Positions 17,284-25,032 of a stretch of DNA of 64,000 nt are shown here, piece after piece. Position numbers and translations under genes: made by a program. Numbering within the stretch: position 1 is the stretch's first letter; each line of letters starts with the position of its first letter. The stretch covers positions 310,001 to 374,000 of the forward strand of contig NZ_LLZN01000002.1 of the NCBI RefSeq assembly GCF_001509795.1, in the 5' to 3' direction. Under the pieces are notes generated by a model, which saw only the letters and a program-made list of their open reading frames with translations, was not told the origin of the DNA and searched no databases. The stretch comes from Streptomyces sp. NRRL WC-3605 (lineage in GTDB: Bacteria; Actinomycetota; Actinomycetes; Streptomycetales; Streptomycetaceae).

Positions 17284-18461
17284 CGGGCGAGGTCCTTCCA
17301 GGGGACGTCCTTGTCGGTGCGCGGTTCGGCGGGCAGGCCCAGGACGCGCTCGGCGACGATGTTCAGCAGGACCTCGCTGGTCCCGCCCTCGATGCTGTTG
17401 CCCTTGGAGCGCAGGTAGCGGTACCCGGCGTCACGGCCGGTGAAGTCCACGAGCTCCGGCCGGCGCATGGTCCAGTCGTCGTACAGCAGGCCCTCCTCGC
17501 CGCGCAGTTCGACCTCCAGGCCGCTGATCTCCTGGTTGAGGCGGGCGAAGGCGAGCTTCATGCCGGCGCCCTCGGGGCCGGGCTGGCCGGCGACGAGCTG
17601 CTGGCGCAGCCGTTCGGCGGTGAGGCGGGACACCTCGGCGTCCACCCACAGCCTCAGCAGCCGCTGGTGCAGGTCGTGGGTGCGCAGTTCGGGGCGTTCG
17701 CGCCAGGTCTTCGCGACGGGGCCGATCATGCCGCCCTCGCGGGGCAACCTCATGCCGCCGATGGCGACGCGCTCGTTGTTCAGGGTGGTCTGGGCGACCC
17801 GCCAGCCGTCGCCGACGGCGCCGAGCCGCCGCGCGTCGGGGATGCGGACGTCGGTCAGGAAGACCTCGTTGAACTCGGCCTCGCCGGTGATCTGGCGCAG
17901 CGGACGGACCTCGACACCGGGGTCGGTCATGTCGCAGAGGAAGTACGTGATGCCCGCGTGCTTGGGCACGTCCGGGTCGGTGCGGGCGATGAGGATGGCC
18001 CAGCGGGCGAGGTGGGCGCTGGACGTCCACACCTTCTGCCCGTTGACCACCCAGTCCTCGCCCTCCCGTACGGCACGGGTGCCGAGCGCGGCCAGGTCGG
18101 AGCCGGCGCCGGGCTCGCTGAAGAGCTGGCACCAGACCTCCTCGCCGGTCCACAGGGGCCGCAGGAAGCGCTGCTTCTGCTCGTCGGTGCCGTACTTGAG
18201 GATGGTCGGCGCGGCCATGCCCAGACCGATGCCGATGCGCCGCGGCTCGTTGTCGGGGGCTCCGGCGGCTTCCAGTTCGGCGTCCACGACGGCCTGGAGG
18301 GAGCGGGGGGCGTTCAGGCCGCCAAGGCCCTCGGGGTAGTGCACCCAGGCGAGGCCGGCGTCGAAGCGGGCGCGCAGGAAGTCCAGGCGGCCGGTCGTGG
18401 CCGGTGGGTGCGCGGCCAGCAACTCCTGGGTGCGGCGGCGCAGTTCGGCGGCGTCGGTCAT
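17280..18461 (-). CDS. Acyl-CoA dehydrogenase, catalytic-type subunit
   Basis: The 393-residue FAD enzyme has the canonical order of domains. QLFSEPGAGSDLA and VNGQKVWTSSAH form the FAD/substrate region, and the C-terminal SIEGGTSEVLLNIVAERVLGLP contains the EGGTSE segment. It introduces an alpha-beta double bond into an acyl-CoA. It is translationally coupled to a second dehydrogenase downstream (17280-17283 overlap) and to the oxidoreductase upstream (18458-18461 overlap). The three probably work in one catabolic pathway, for example of a branched or ring-containing acid. A strong site AAGGAGGAG precedes the start. Confidence 0.93.
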   Translation of the reverse strand: MTDAAELRRRTQELLAAHPPATTGRLDFLRARFDAGLAWVHYPEGLGGLNAPRSLQAVVDAELEAAGAPDNEPRRIGIGLGMAAPTILKYGTDEQKQRFLRPLWTGEEVWCQLFSEPGAGSDLAALGTRAVREGEDWVVNGQKVWTSSAHLARWAILIARTDPDVPKHAGITYFLCDMTDPGVEVRPLRQITGEAEFNEVFLTDVRIPDARRLGAVGDGWRVAQTTLNNERVAIGGMRLPREGGMIGPVAKTWRERPELRTHDLHQRLLRLWVDAEVSRLTAERLRQQLVAGQPGPEGAGMKLAFARLNQEISGLEVELRGEEGLLYDDWTMRRPELVDFTGRDAGYRYLRSKGNSIEGGTSEVLLNIVAERVLGLPAEPRTDKDVPWKDLAR

Positions 18462-19435
18462 GCCGCTCCTCCTTCGGTGAGTCCCGGGAGCACGGCGACA
18501 CGGCCGGTGGTGACGCCGTCGGCGACCCGCTGGACGGCGGCCGCGGCCCCGCTCAGCGGGACGCGCTCGCTCACCAGCGGCTTGACGGCACCCTGGGCGG
18601 CCAGTTCGGTGAGCCGTTCGTGGCAGTGCCGGACCAGCTTGGGGTCCTTCGTGTTGTACAGGCCCCAGTGCAGGCCGAGGATCGAGTAGTTCTTCACCAG
18701 GGCGTGGTTGAGGGCGGGGCTCGGGATGCTGCCGCTCGCGAAGCCGACGACGACGATCCGTCCCTCGAAGGCGACGACCTTGGCGGACTGGGCGTATGCC
18801 TCACCGCCGACGGGGTCGTACACCACGTCGGCGCCCCGGCCGCCGGTCGCCTCCTTGACGGCGGCGATGACGTCCTCGGTGTGCCGGTCGATCACCACGT
18901 CGCAGCCGAGCTCGCGGGCCACGGCCGCCTTGGCGGCGCCGCCCACGACCCCGATGACCCGGGCGCCGGCCGCCTTGCCGAGCTGGACGGCGGCGCTGCC
19001 GACCCCGCCCGCGGCGGCGTGGACCAGCAGGGTCTCGCCGGCCTCGAGTCCCGCACGGCGGTGCAGGCCGAACCAGCCGGTCTGGTAGCCGATGTGCAGG
19101 GCGGCGGCCTCGGCGTCGTCGAGGGCGTCGGGCGCGGGCAGCAGGGCGGCGGCGTCCGCGACGGCGTACTCGGCGAATCCGCCGTGTGGCAGCGCGGGGG
19201 TGGCGAGGACGCGGCGGCCGTCCTCGGTCTCGCCGCAGATCTCCACACCGGGCGTGAACGGCAGCGGGGGCCGGACCTGGTACTGGCCCCGGCACATCAG
19301 CGCGTCGGGGAAGTTGACGTTCGCGGCGCGCACCTTCAGCAGGACCTGGCCGTCACCGGGCGTGGGGGGCTCGATCGCGTCGAGCCGCATCACCTCGCCC
19401 GGTTCGCCGTTGCGGTGCACTTGCCATGCCTGCAT
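18458..19435 (-). CDS. NADPH:quinone oxidoreductase-like MDR dehydrogenase
   Basis: The 325-residue medium-chain dehydrogenase/reductase has an N-terminal GroES-like domain (FPDALMCRGQYQVRPPLPFTPG) and a Rossmann domain with the nucleotide motif AAAGGVGSAAVQLGKAAGA. It has the features of the zinc-free quinone oxidoreductase branch. The start at 19435 follows GTGGAGG; an upstream extension to 19483 has no site. It leads an operon with two acyl-CoA dehydrogenases and may reduce an enone or acryloyl-type intermediate of the pathway, which is inference. Confidence 0.9.
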   Translation of the reverse strand: MQAWQVHRNGEPGEVMRLDAIEPPTPGDGQVLLKVRAANVNFPDALMCRGQYQVRPPLPFTPGVEICGETEDGRRVLATPALPHGGFAEYAVADAAALLPAPDALDDAEAAALHIGYQTGWFGLHRRAGLEAGETLLVHAAAGGVGSAAVQLGKAAGARVIGVVGGAAKAAVARELGCDVVIDRHTEDVIAAVKEATGGRGADVVYDPVGGEAYAQSAKVVAFEGRIVVVGFASGSIPSPALNHALVKNYSILGLHWGLYNTKDPKLVRHCHERLTELAAQGAVKPLVSERVPLSGAAAAVQRVADGVTTGRVAVLPGLTEGGAA

Positions 19436-19523
19436 GCGGAGCCTCCACGGGGGACTGCGTCGTCTGTCCGGGTCGATTCGCATACTAAGCGGTCGCTTGC
19501 CGATCAGGGAACCGTCGGACGCG

Positions 19524-20114
19524 TCACGTCTGCCGCGGCCGCGCCCGGACGTGCATCCGCTCGCCCTGCGGCCCGAACAGGCTCAGGAACTCCACCGGCC
19601 CCTCCCCCGTCGAGCCGAACCAGTGCGGCACCCGGGTGTCGAACTCGGCGGCCTCCCCGGCGGTGAGCACCACGTCGTGATCGCCCAGGACGAGCCGCAG
19701 CCGGCCGGAGAGGACGTACAGCCACTCGTAGCCCTCGTGGGTGCGCGGCTCCGGCGGGCAGCTGCGCTGCGGTTCCAGCACTTTGAACGCCTGCAGGCCG
19801 CCGGGCTGGCGGGTGAGCGGCCAGTGTTTGCGGCCGTAGCGCTCGATCGGCTCGGTCGCGCGCACCCTGGGGTCCCCGACGGCCGGATTGCCGACCAGCT
19901 CGTCCAGCGGCACCTGGTGGGCGCGGGCGATCGGCAGCAGCAGCTCGAGGCTGGGCCGGCGAAGCCCGGACTCGAGCCGGGAGAGGGTGCTCACCGAGAT
20001 GCCGGTGGCCTCGGACAGCGCGGCAAGCGTCACCTCGCGCTCCTTGCGCATCCGGCGCAGCCTGGGACCCACACCGGCAAGGACGTCGTCGTCACTCATG
20101 GTCTCGTCCGTCAT
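19524..20114 (-). CDS. XRE-family regulator with cupin sensor domain
   Basis: The 196-residue repressor-type protein has a helix-turn-helix at about 18-70 (VTLAALSEATGISVSTLSRLE) and a C-terminal cupin at about 110-190 (HEGYEWLYVLSGRLRL, DTRVPHWFGS) that probably binds a small ligand. There is no ribosome-binding site, but a good promoter positions transcription at the A of ATG 20114. The mRNA is therefore probably leaderless. A perfect 12-bp palindrome lies within that promoter, pointing to autoregulation and control of the divergent FAD oxidoreductase. Confidence 0.92.
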   Translation of the reverse strand: MTDETMSDDDVLAGVGPRLRRMRKEREVTLAALSEATGISVSTLSRLESGLRRPSLELLLPIARAHQVPLDELVGNPAVGDPRVRATEPIERYGRKHWPLTRQPGGLQAFKVLEPQRSCPPEPRTHEGYEWLYVLSGRLRLVLGDHDVVLTAGEAAEFDTRVPHWFGSTGEGPVEFLSLFGPQGERMHVRARPRQT

Positions 20115-20148
20115 ACGGCCATTGCAGTTTCGGCAAACATGTTTGTCA
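20114..20148 (-). promoter_or_regulatory. Leaderless promoter of the XRE-cupin gene
   Basis: On the minus strand, TTGACA (20148-20143) is separated by 16 bases from TGCAAT (20126-20121). Six bases later comes the ATG at 20114. The -35 box is a perfect consensus. Confidence 0.6.
20134..20145. promoter_or_regulatory. 12-bp palindrome CAAACATGTTTG, candidate operator
   Basis: CAAACATGTTTG is perfectly palindromic and its outer bases G/C at 20132 and 20147 also pair. It overlaps the -35 box and fills the spacer of the promoter driving the XRE gene. It lies 46 bp before the divergent gene's start at 20192, so bound protein would block the former and could control the latter. Confidence 0.6.
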
Positions 20149-20191
20149 ATCCCGCACCGCGCGCCGCACGGTACGGGTGGAGGTGGTCATC

Positions 20192-21151
20192 GTGACCGAG
20201 ACGTACGAAGTGATCGTGATCGGCGGAGGCGCGGCCGGGCTGTCGGCCGCGCTCGTTCTGGGCCGCGCCCGGCGCCGCACCCTGGTCGTGAACGCCGGGG
20301 AGCCGCGCAACGCGCCCGCCGCCCATATGCAGGGCTATCTGACCCGCGACGGCATGCCGCCCGCCGAGTTCCTGGACAAGGGGCGGGAGGAGATCGCGCG
20401 GTACGGGGTGGAGCTGGTCCGGGACCGGGCGGTGGACGTCTCCCGCGACGGGGACGCCGGCGACTTCACGGTCGAGCTGGCGGGCGGCCGGAGCGTCCTC
20501 GCCCGGCGCCTGATCGTCGCCACCGGACTCAAGGACGAGATGCCGTCCGTTCCCGGCGTCGCCGAGCGCTTCGGCACCGATGTGCTGCACTGCCCGTACT
20601 GCCACGGCTGGGAGGTCCGCGACCGGGCCTTCGGCGTCCTGGCCACCACGCCGCTGAGCGCCCACCAGGCGATCATGGTGTCGCAGTGGTCGAAGGACGT
20701 CACCTTCTTCCTGCACGAGGTCGCCGAGTCCGACCTCACGGACGACGACGTGCGCCGGCTGGCGGCGGCCGGCGTGACGGTGGTCCCCGGCCGGGTGGCC
20801 GGACTGACCATCGAGGACGACCGGCTCACCGGCGTCCGGCTGGCCGACGGCACGCCGCACACGCGCGAGGTGCTGTTCGTCGCCCCGCGCGCGGTGCCGC
20901 GGACCGGCCTGCTGGAGAAGCTCGGCGCCGAGTTCCACGAGACCCCGTTCGGCTCCTACCCGGTGGTGGACGCCACGGGCCTCACCTCGGTACCGGGCGT
21001 CTGGGCGGCCGGCAACGCGATGGGCTTCTCCGAGCAGGTCATCAACGCCGCGTCGGCCGGCTACCGGGCGGCAGCCACCCTCAACGGGGAGCTCCTCTTC
21101 ACCGACCTGGACGCCGGCTCACAGGAACGCCGCGAGCAGAAACGCCCTTGA
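20192..21151 (+). CDS. NAD(P)/FAD-dependent disulfide oxidoreductase (thioredoxin reductase-like)
   Basis: The 319-residue two-domain flavoprotein has the FAD motif VIGGGAAGLSAALVLGRA near the N-terminus. CPYCHGWEV carries the redox-active Cys pair at about 134-137, and WAAGNAMGF is the C-terminal FAD site. The second nucleotide-binding site is degenerate (GVLATTPLSAHQA), unlike classical thioredoxin reductases, so NADPH use is uncertain. Such paralogues may use other electron donors or act in detoxification. GTG 20192 after GGAGGTGG is the preferred start among three in-frame GTGs. It is divergent from, and probably controlled by, the XRE-cupin regulator. Confidence 0.9.
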   Translation: MTETYEVIVIGGGAAGLSAALVLGRARRRTLVVNAGEPRNAPAAHMQGYLTRDGMPPAEFLDKGREEIARYGVELVRDRAVDVSRDGDAGDFTVELAGGRSVLARRLIVATGLKDEMPSVPGVAERFGTDVLHCPYCHGWEVRDRAFGVLATTPLSAHQAIMVSQWSKDVTFFLHEVAESDLTDDDVRRLAAAGVTVVPGRVAGLTIEDDRLTGVRLADGTPHTREVLFVAPRAVPRTGLLEKLGAEFHETPFGSYPVVDATGLTSVPGVWAAGNAMGFSEQVINAASAGYRAAATLNGELLFTDLDAGSQERREQKRP

Positions 21152-21200
21152 AGGGGCGCGGGGAACTGCGCGACAGACCACGACGGCGCCGCAGCGGACC
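21144..21200. repeat. Dispersed Streptomyces intergenic repeat (REP-like)
   Basis: The stretch after the oxidoreductase contains GCCCTTGAAGGGGC (a small hairpin), then GCGGGGAACTGCGCGAC. From memory this wording recurs in many Streptomyces intergenic regions. Only one copy lies in this window, so its repeat status rests on that knowledge. Confidence 0.45.
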
Positions 21201-21256
21201 GACACACCGCGACCGTGCAGGTGTGAACCGGCACCGCGCACCCCAGGATGGTTCGC

Positions 21257-22795
21257 ATGCTGCTGACCCGTCTCGCCCGCGTGTCCCAGGAGGTCGCCGC
21301 GACCTCGGCGCGCTCCCGGAAGATCGCTCTGCTCGCGGAGCTCTTCCGGGACGCCGAGGCGGACGACGTGCCCGTCGTCATCCCGTACCTGGCGGGCCGG
21401 CTCCCCCAGGGCCGCCTCGGCGTCGGCTGGAAGGTGCTGAGCCGCCCGGTGCCCCCGGCCGCAGAGCCGACGCTGACCGTCCATGAGGTGGACGCCCGCC
21501 TCACCGCCCTCGGCAAGGTGTCCGGCTCCGGCTCGCAGGCCGAACGCACGCGCCTGGTCGGCGAGTTGATGGGCGCGGCGACCGAGGACGAGCAGCGCTT
21601 CCTGCTCGGCCTGATCACCGGCGAGGTACGCCAGGGCGCGCTCGACGCGGTGGCGGTGGAGGGCCTGGCGCAGGCCACCGGCGCACCGCCCGCCGACGTA
21701 CGGCGGGCGGTCATGCTCGCCGGCTCCCTGCAGAGCGTCGCGCAGGCGCTGCTCGCGGACGGCCCGGAGTCGCTGGACCGTTTCCGGCTCACCGTCGGCC
21801 GCCCCGTGCTGCCGATGCTGGCGCACACCGCGTCCTCGGTGTCCGAGGCGGTCGGCAAGCTGGGCGCCTGCGCGGTGGAGGAGAAACTGGACGGCATCCG
21901 CGTCCAGTTGCACCGCGACGGCGACACCGTACGCGCGTACACCCGCACCCTGGACGACATCACCGACCGTCTCCCCGAAGTCGTCGCGGCGGCAAGGGAG
22001 TTGCGGGGCGAGCGGTTCATCCTCGACGGCGAGGTCATCGCGTTCGACGCCACCGGGCGGCCCCGCTCCTTCCAGGAGACGGCGGGCCGCGTCGGTTCGC
22101 GGGTGGACGTCGCGACGGCCGCCCGGGAGGTCCCCGTCTCCCCCGTCTTCTTCGACGCCCTGTCCGTCGACGGCCGCGACCTGCTCGACCTGCCGTTCAC
22201 CGAGCGGCACGCGGAGCTGGCCCGGCTGGTCCCGGAGCCGATGCGGGTGCGCCGCGCCCTGGTTTCCGGCCCCGACGACCTGCCTCACGCCGAGGAGTTC
22301 CTCGCCGAGACGCTGGAGCGCGGCCACGAGGGCGTCGTCGTGAAGGCGCTCGACGCTTCCTACAGCGCGGGCCGGCGCGGCGCGTCCTGGCTGAAGGTCA
22401 AACCCGTGCACACCCTGGACCTGGTGGTGCTGGCCGCCGAGTGGGGGCACGGCCGCAGGACCGGCAAGCTCTCCAACCTGCACCTGGGCGCCCGGACGGC
22501 GGACGGCGGGTTCGCCATGCTGGGCAAGACGTTCAAGGGCATGACGGACGCGCTGCTGACCTGGCAGACGGAGCGCCTCCAGGAGCTCGCCGTGAGCAGT
22601 CACCCCTGGGGGGTGACCGTGCGCCCCGAGCTGGTCGTGGAGATCGCGTACGACGGTCTGCAGCGCTCCTCCCGCTACCCGGCCGGGGTGACGCTCCGCT
22701 TCGCGCGCGTGCTGCGCTATCGCGACGACAAGCGACCGGAGGAGGCGGACACCGTCGAGTCGCTGCTGGCCGCGCACCCCGGGGTGCGGCCGTGA
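21257..22795 (+). CDS. ligB: ATP-dependent DNA ligase, LigB type
   Basis: The 512-residue ligase has an N-terminal DNA-binding domain (about 1-180). The adenylation domain holds the nucleophile Lys210 in EEKLDGIR. Further motifs are LDGEVIAF, EGVVVKALDASY and SWLKVKP, followed by a C-terminal OB-fold. It closely resembles M. tuberculosis LigB in length and in the opening MLL...VAATS segment, which supports ATG 21257 over the in-frame ATG 21248. It seals nicks in DNA using ATP and is usually dispensable beside the NAD-dependent LigA. The last bases overlap the NUDIX gene. Confidence 0.94.
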   Translation: MLLTRLARVSQEVAATSARSRKIALLAELFRDAEADDVPVVIPYLAGRLPQGRLGVGWKVLSRPVPPAAEPTLTVHEVDARLTALGKVSGSGSQAERTRLVGELMGAATEDEQRFLLGLITGEVRQGALDAVAVEGLAQATGAPPADVRRAVMLAGSLQSVAQALLADGPESLDRFRLTVGRPVLPMLAHTASSVSEAVGKLGACAVEEKLDGIRVQLHRDGDTVRAYTRTLDDITDRLPEVVAAARELRGERFILDGEVIAFDATGRPRSFQETAGRVGSRVDVATAAREVPVSPVFFDALSVDGRDLLDLPFTERHAELARLVPEPMRVRRALVSGPDDLPHAEEFLAETLERGHEGVVVKALDASYSAGRRGASWLKVKPVHTLDLVVLAAEWGHGRRTGKLSNLHLGARTADGGFAMLGKTFKGMTDALLTWQTERLQELAVSSHPWGVTVRPELVVEIAYDGLQRSSRYPAGVTLRFARVLRYRDDKRPEEADTVESLLAAHPGVRP

Positions 22796-23265
22796 GCGCG
22801 GCCCGGGAGCGGCGCAGCGCCGGCCTGCTGCTGTTCCGCCGCACCGAGGCGGGCCAGGAGGTGCTGCTCGGCCACATGGGTGGCCCGTACTTCGCGCGGC
22901 GCGACGCCGGGGCGTGGACGGTTCCGAAGGGCGAGTACCCGCCGGACGAACCCGCCTGGGACGCGGCCCGCCGGGAGTTCCAGGAGGAGCTGGGGCTCCC
23001 GCCGCCGGACGGGGAGGCCGTCGCGCTGGGCGAGGTCCGGCAGGCGGGCGGCAAGACGGTCACCGTCTGGGCGGTCGAGGCCGATCTGGACCCGGCGGAC
23101 GTCGTGCCCGGCACGTTCACGATGGAGTGGCCGCCGCGCTCGGGCCGTCAGCGGGAGTTCCCGGAGCTGGACCGGGTGGCCTGGCTGTCCCTCGACCGGG
23201 CGCGCGAGCTGATCGTGAAGGCGCAGGCCGCGTTTCTCGACCGGCTGGCGGAGCACTCGTCCTGA
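22792..23265 (+). CDS. NUDIX hydrolase
   Basis: The 157-residue protein has a complete Nudix box beginning GEYPPDE and ending REFQEELGL (G-x5-E-x7-REUxEExGU). It resembles small NUDIX proteins with a long loop after FRR (GHMGGPYFARRDAGAWTVPKG). It would hydrolyse a nucleoside diphosphate-linked compound; the substrate is unknown. The GTG start overlaps the ligase stop (GTGA), so the two are co-translated. Coupling to a ligase suggests nucleotide-pool or adenylate clean-up, by inference only. Confidence 0.92.
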   Translation: MSAARERRSAGLLLFRRTEAGQEVLLGHMGGPYFARRDAGAWTVPKGEYPPDEPAWDAARREFQEELGLPPPDGEAVALGEVRQAGGKTVTVWAVEADLDPADVVPGTFTMEWPPRSGRQREFPELDRVAWLSLDRARELIVKAQAAFLDRLAEHSS

Positions 23266-23340
23266 GCAGCAGCACGCGTTGCGGGACCCACCGCGGCGCG
23301 GGAAGGTCGAAGCAACAGGTCGCTCCCCAGGAGGTCGGTC

Positions 23341-24735
23341 ATGCCCATCGCGACGGTCAATCCGGCGAACGGCGAGACGCTCAAGACGTACGAGGCCATG
23401 GGCGAGGAGGAGGTCGAGCGCCGGCTCCAGCTCGCCGAGGCCACGTTCCGCACGTACCGGACCACGAGCTTCGCCGATCGCGCGCGGCTGCTGAACCGCG
23501 CCGCGGACCTCCTCGACGAGGACCAGGCCGACGTCGCCCGGACGATGACCACCGAGATGGGCAAGCCCGTCACCCAGGCCCGTGCCGAGGCAGCCAAGTG
23601 CGCGAAGGCGATGCGCTGGTACGCCGAGCGCGCCGAGGGGCTGCTGGCCGACGAGGAGCCGGCCGACGACGACGTGAAGGACTCGGGCGCCTCGCGGGTG
23701 CGGGTCCGCTACCGCCCGCTGGGTCCCGTGCTCGCCGTGATGCCGTGGAACTTCCCGCTGTGGCAGGTGATCCGGTTCGCCGCGCCCGCGCTGATGGCGG
23801 GCAACGTGGGCCTGCTCAAGCACGCCTCCAACGTCCCCCAGACGGCCCTGTACCTGGAGGACCTGTTCCATCGGGCGGGCTATCCGGAGGGCTGTTTCCA
23901 GACGCTGCTGATCGGCTCGGCGCAGGTCGACGACATCCTGCGCGACGAGCGGGTCAAGGCGGCCACCCTCACCGGCAGTGAGCCCGCGGGCCGCGCGGTC
24001 GCCTCCACCGCCGGCGAGATGATCAAGAAGACGGTGCTGGAGCTGGGCGGCAGCGACCCCTACGTCGTGATGCCGTCGGCCGACCTGGACCGGGCCGCGA
24101 AGGTCGCGGTGACGGCTCGGGTGCAGAACAACGGGCAGTCGTGCATCGCCGCGAAACGGTTCATCGTGCACACGGACGTGTACGACGCCTTCGCGGAGCG
24201 GTTCGTGGCGGGCATGAAGGCGCTGGTGGTCGGCGATCCGATGCAGGAGGGCACGGACGTCGGCCCGCTCGCCAGCGAACAGGGGCGCTCGGACCTGGAG
24301 GAGCTGGTGGACGACGCGACCCGCAGCGGGGCGACCGCGCTGTGCGGCGGGCACGCGCTGCGCCGGCCCGAACTGCCGGGCTGGTACTACCCGCCGACCG
24401 TGCTCTCGGGCATCACCCGCGAGATGCGCATCCACCGCGAGGAGGCGTTCGGCCCGGTCGCCACGCTGTACCGGGCGGCGGACCTGGACGAGGCGGTGCT
24501 GATCGCCAACGACTCGCCCTTCGGGCTGAGTTCGAACGTGTGGACGCGCGACGACACCGAGGTGGACCGTTTCGTCCGGGATCTGGAGGCCGGGAGCGTG
24601 TACGTCAACGGCATGACCGCGTCGCATCCGGCGTTCCCGTTCGGCGGGGTGAAGCGGTCCGGGTTCGGCCGTGAGCTGTCCGGGCACGGAATCCGGGAGT
24701 TCTGCAACATCACTACGGTTTGGCAGGGCGCGTGA
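23341..24735 (+). CDS. Aldehyde dehydrogenase, succinate-semialdehyde dehydrogenase-like
   Basis: The 464-residue NAD(P)-dependent aldehyde dehydrogenase has PWNFP with Asn137, general-base Glu234 in LELGGSDP and catalytic Cys268 in NNGQSCIAAKR. The length and wording fit the GabD-like succinate-semialdehyde dehydrogenases, which oxidise the aldehyde to succinate, but no gabT lies near and the substrate is not proved. AGGAGG lies just upstream of the ATG. The preceding 75 bp could hold its own promoter. Confidence 0.92.
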   Translation: MPIATVNPANGETLKTYEAMGEEEVERRLQLAEATFRTYRTTSFADRARLLNRAADLLDEDQADVARTMTTEMGKPVTQARAEAAKCAKAMRWYAERAEGLLADEEPADDDVKDSGASRVRVRYRPLGPVLAVMPWNFPLWQVIRFAAPALMAGNVGLLKHASNVPQTALYLEDLFHRAGYPEGCFQTLLIGSAQVDDILRDERVKAATLTGSEPAGRAVASTAGEMIKKTVLELGGSDPYVVMPSADLDRAAKVAVTARVQNNGQSCIAAKRFIVHTDVYDAFAERFVAGMKALVVGDPMQEGTDVGPLASEQGRSDLEELVDDATRSGATALCGGHALRRPELPGWYYPPTVLSGITREMRIHREEAFGPVATLYRAADLDEAVLIANDSPFGLSSNVWTRDDTEVDRFVRDLEAGSVYVNGMTASHPAFPFGGVKRSGFGRELSGHGIREFCNITTVWQGA

Positions 24736-24747
24736 GCGGAGCGCGAC

Positions 24748-24763
24748 TACGATCCCAGCTGTG
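24748..24763 (+). promoter_or_regulatory. Probable leaderless promoter of the 78-residue gene
   Basis: TACGAT (24748-24753), seven bases, then GTG 24761. No ribosome-binding site lies between them. No well-spaced -35 box was found. Confidence 0.45.
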
Positions 24764-24997
24764 AACCGCGAAGTTACTCTCCCGCTGATCGTCGACGACC
24801 GGGGGACCTTGCAGGTGGCCGCCGCCGACGTGAGCAAGCTGCTGCGCACGCTGGGCGGCCGGTGGCTGCACCTCGTGGAGGCCGGCGCGGACGGGCTCGA
24901 CGAGGACACGGTCGCGGCGCTGACCATCGAGCTGGCCAAGCTCGCGGACCGGATCGACGTGGCCTGCATCGCCCACAGCAGCGGCACCACGCCGTAG
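24761..24997 (+). CDS. Small conserved protein (DUF6213-like)
   Basis: The 78-residue soluble protein begins VNREVTLPLIVDDRG and is rich in Leu and Ala. From memory it belongs to a short streptomycete family called DUF6213; the function is unknown. GTG 24761 is chosen because a -10 box sits seven bases upstream and codon bias is good from there, although the frame is open further upstream into the aldehyde dehydrogenase gene. It ends at the base of a strong hairpin. Confidence 0.7.
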   Translation: MNREVTLPLIVDDRGTLQVAAADVSKLLRTLGGRWLHLVEAGADGLDEDTVAALTIELAKLADRIDVACIAHSSGTTP

Positions 24998-25021
24998 GGC
25001 CCGCGCCAGCCGCGCGGGCCC
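24997..25021. terminator. Bidirectional terminator between convergent genes
   Basis: The 10-bp perfect stem GGGCCCGCGC / GCGCGGGCCC with loop CAGCC lies between the stops of the small gene (24997) and the acyl-CoA dehydrogenase (25033). Confidence 0.75.
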
Positions 25022-25032
25022 CCGTGTCCGCC

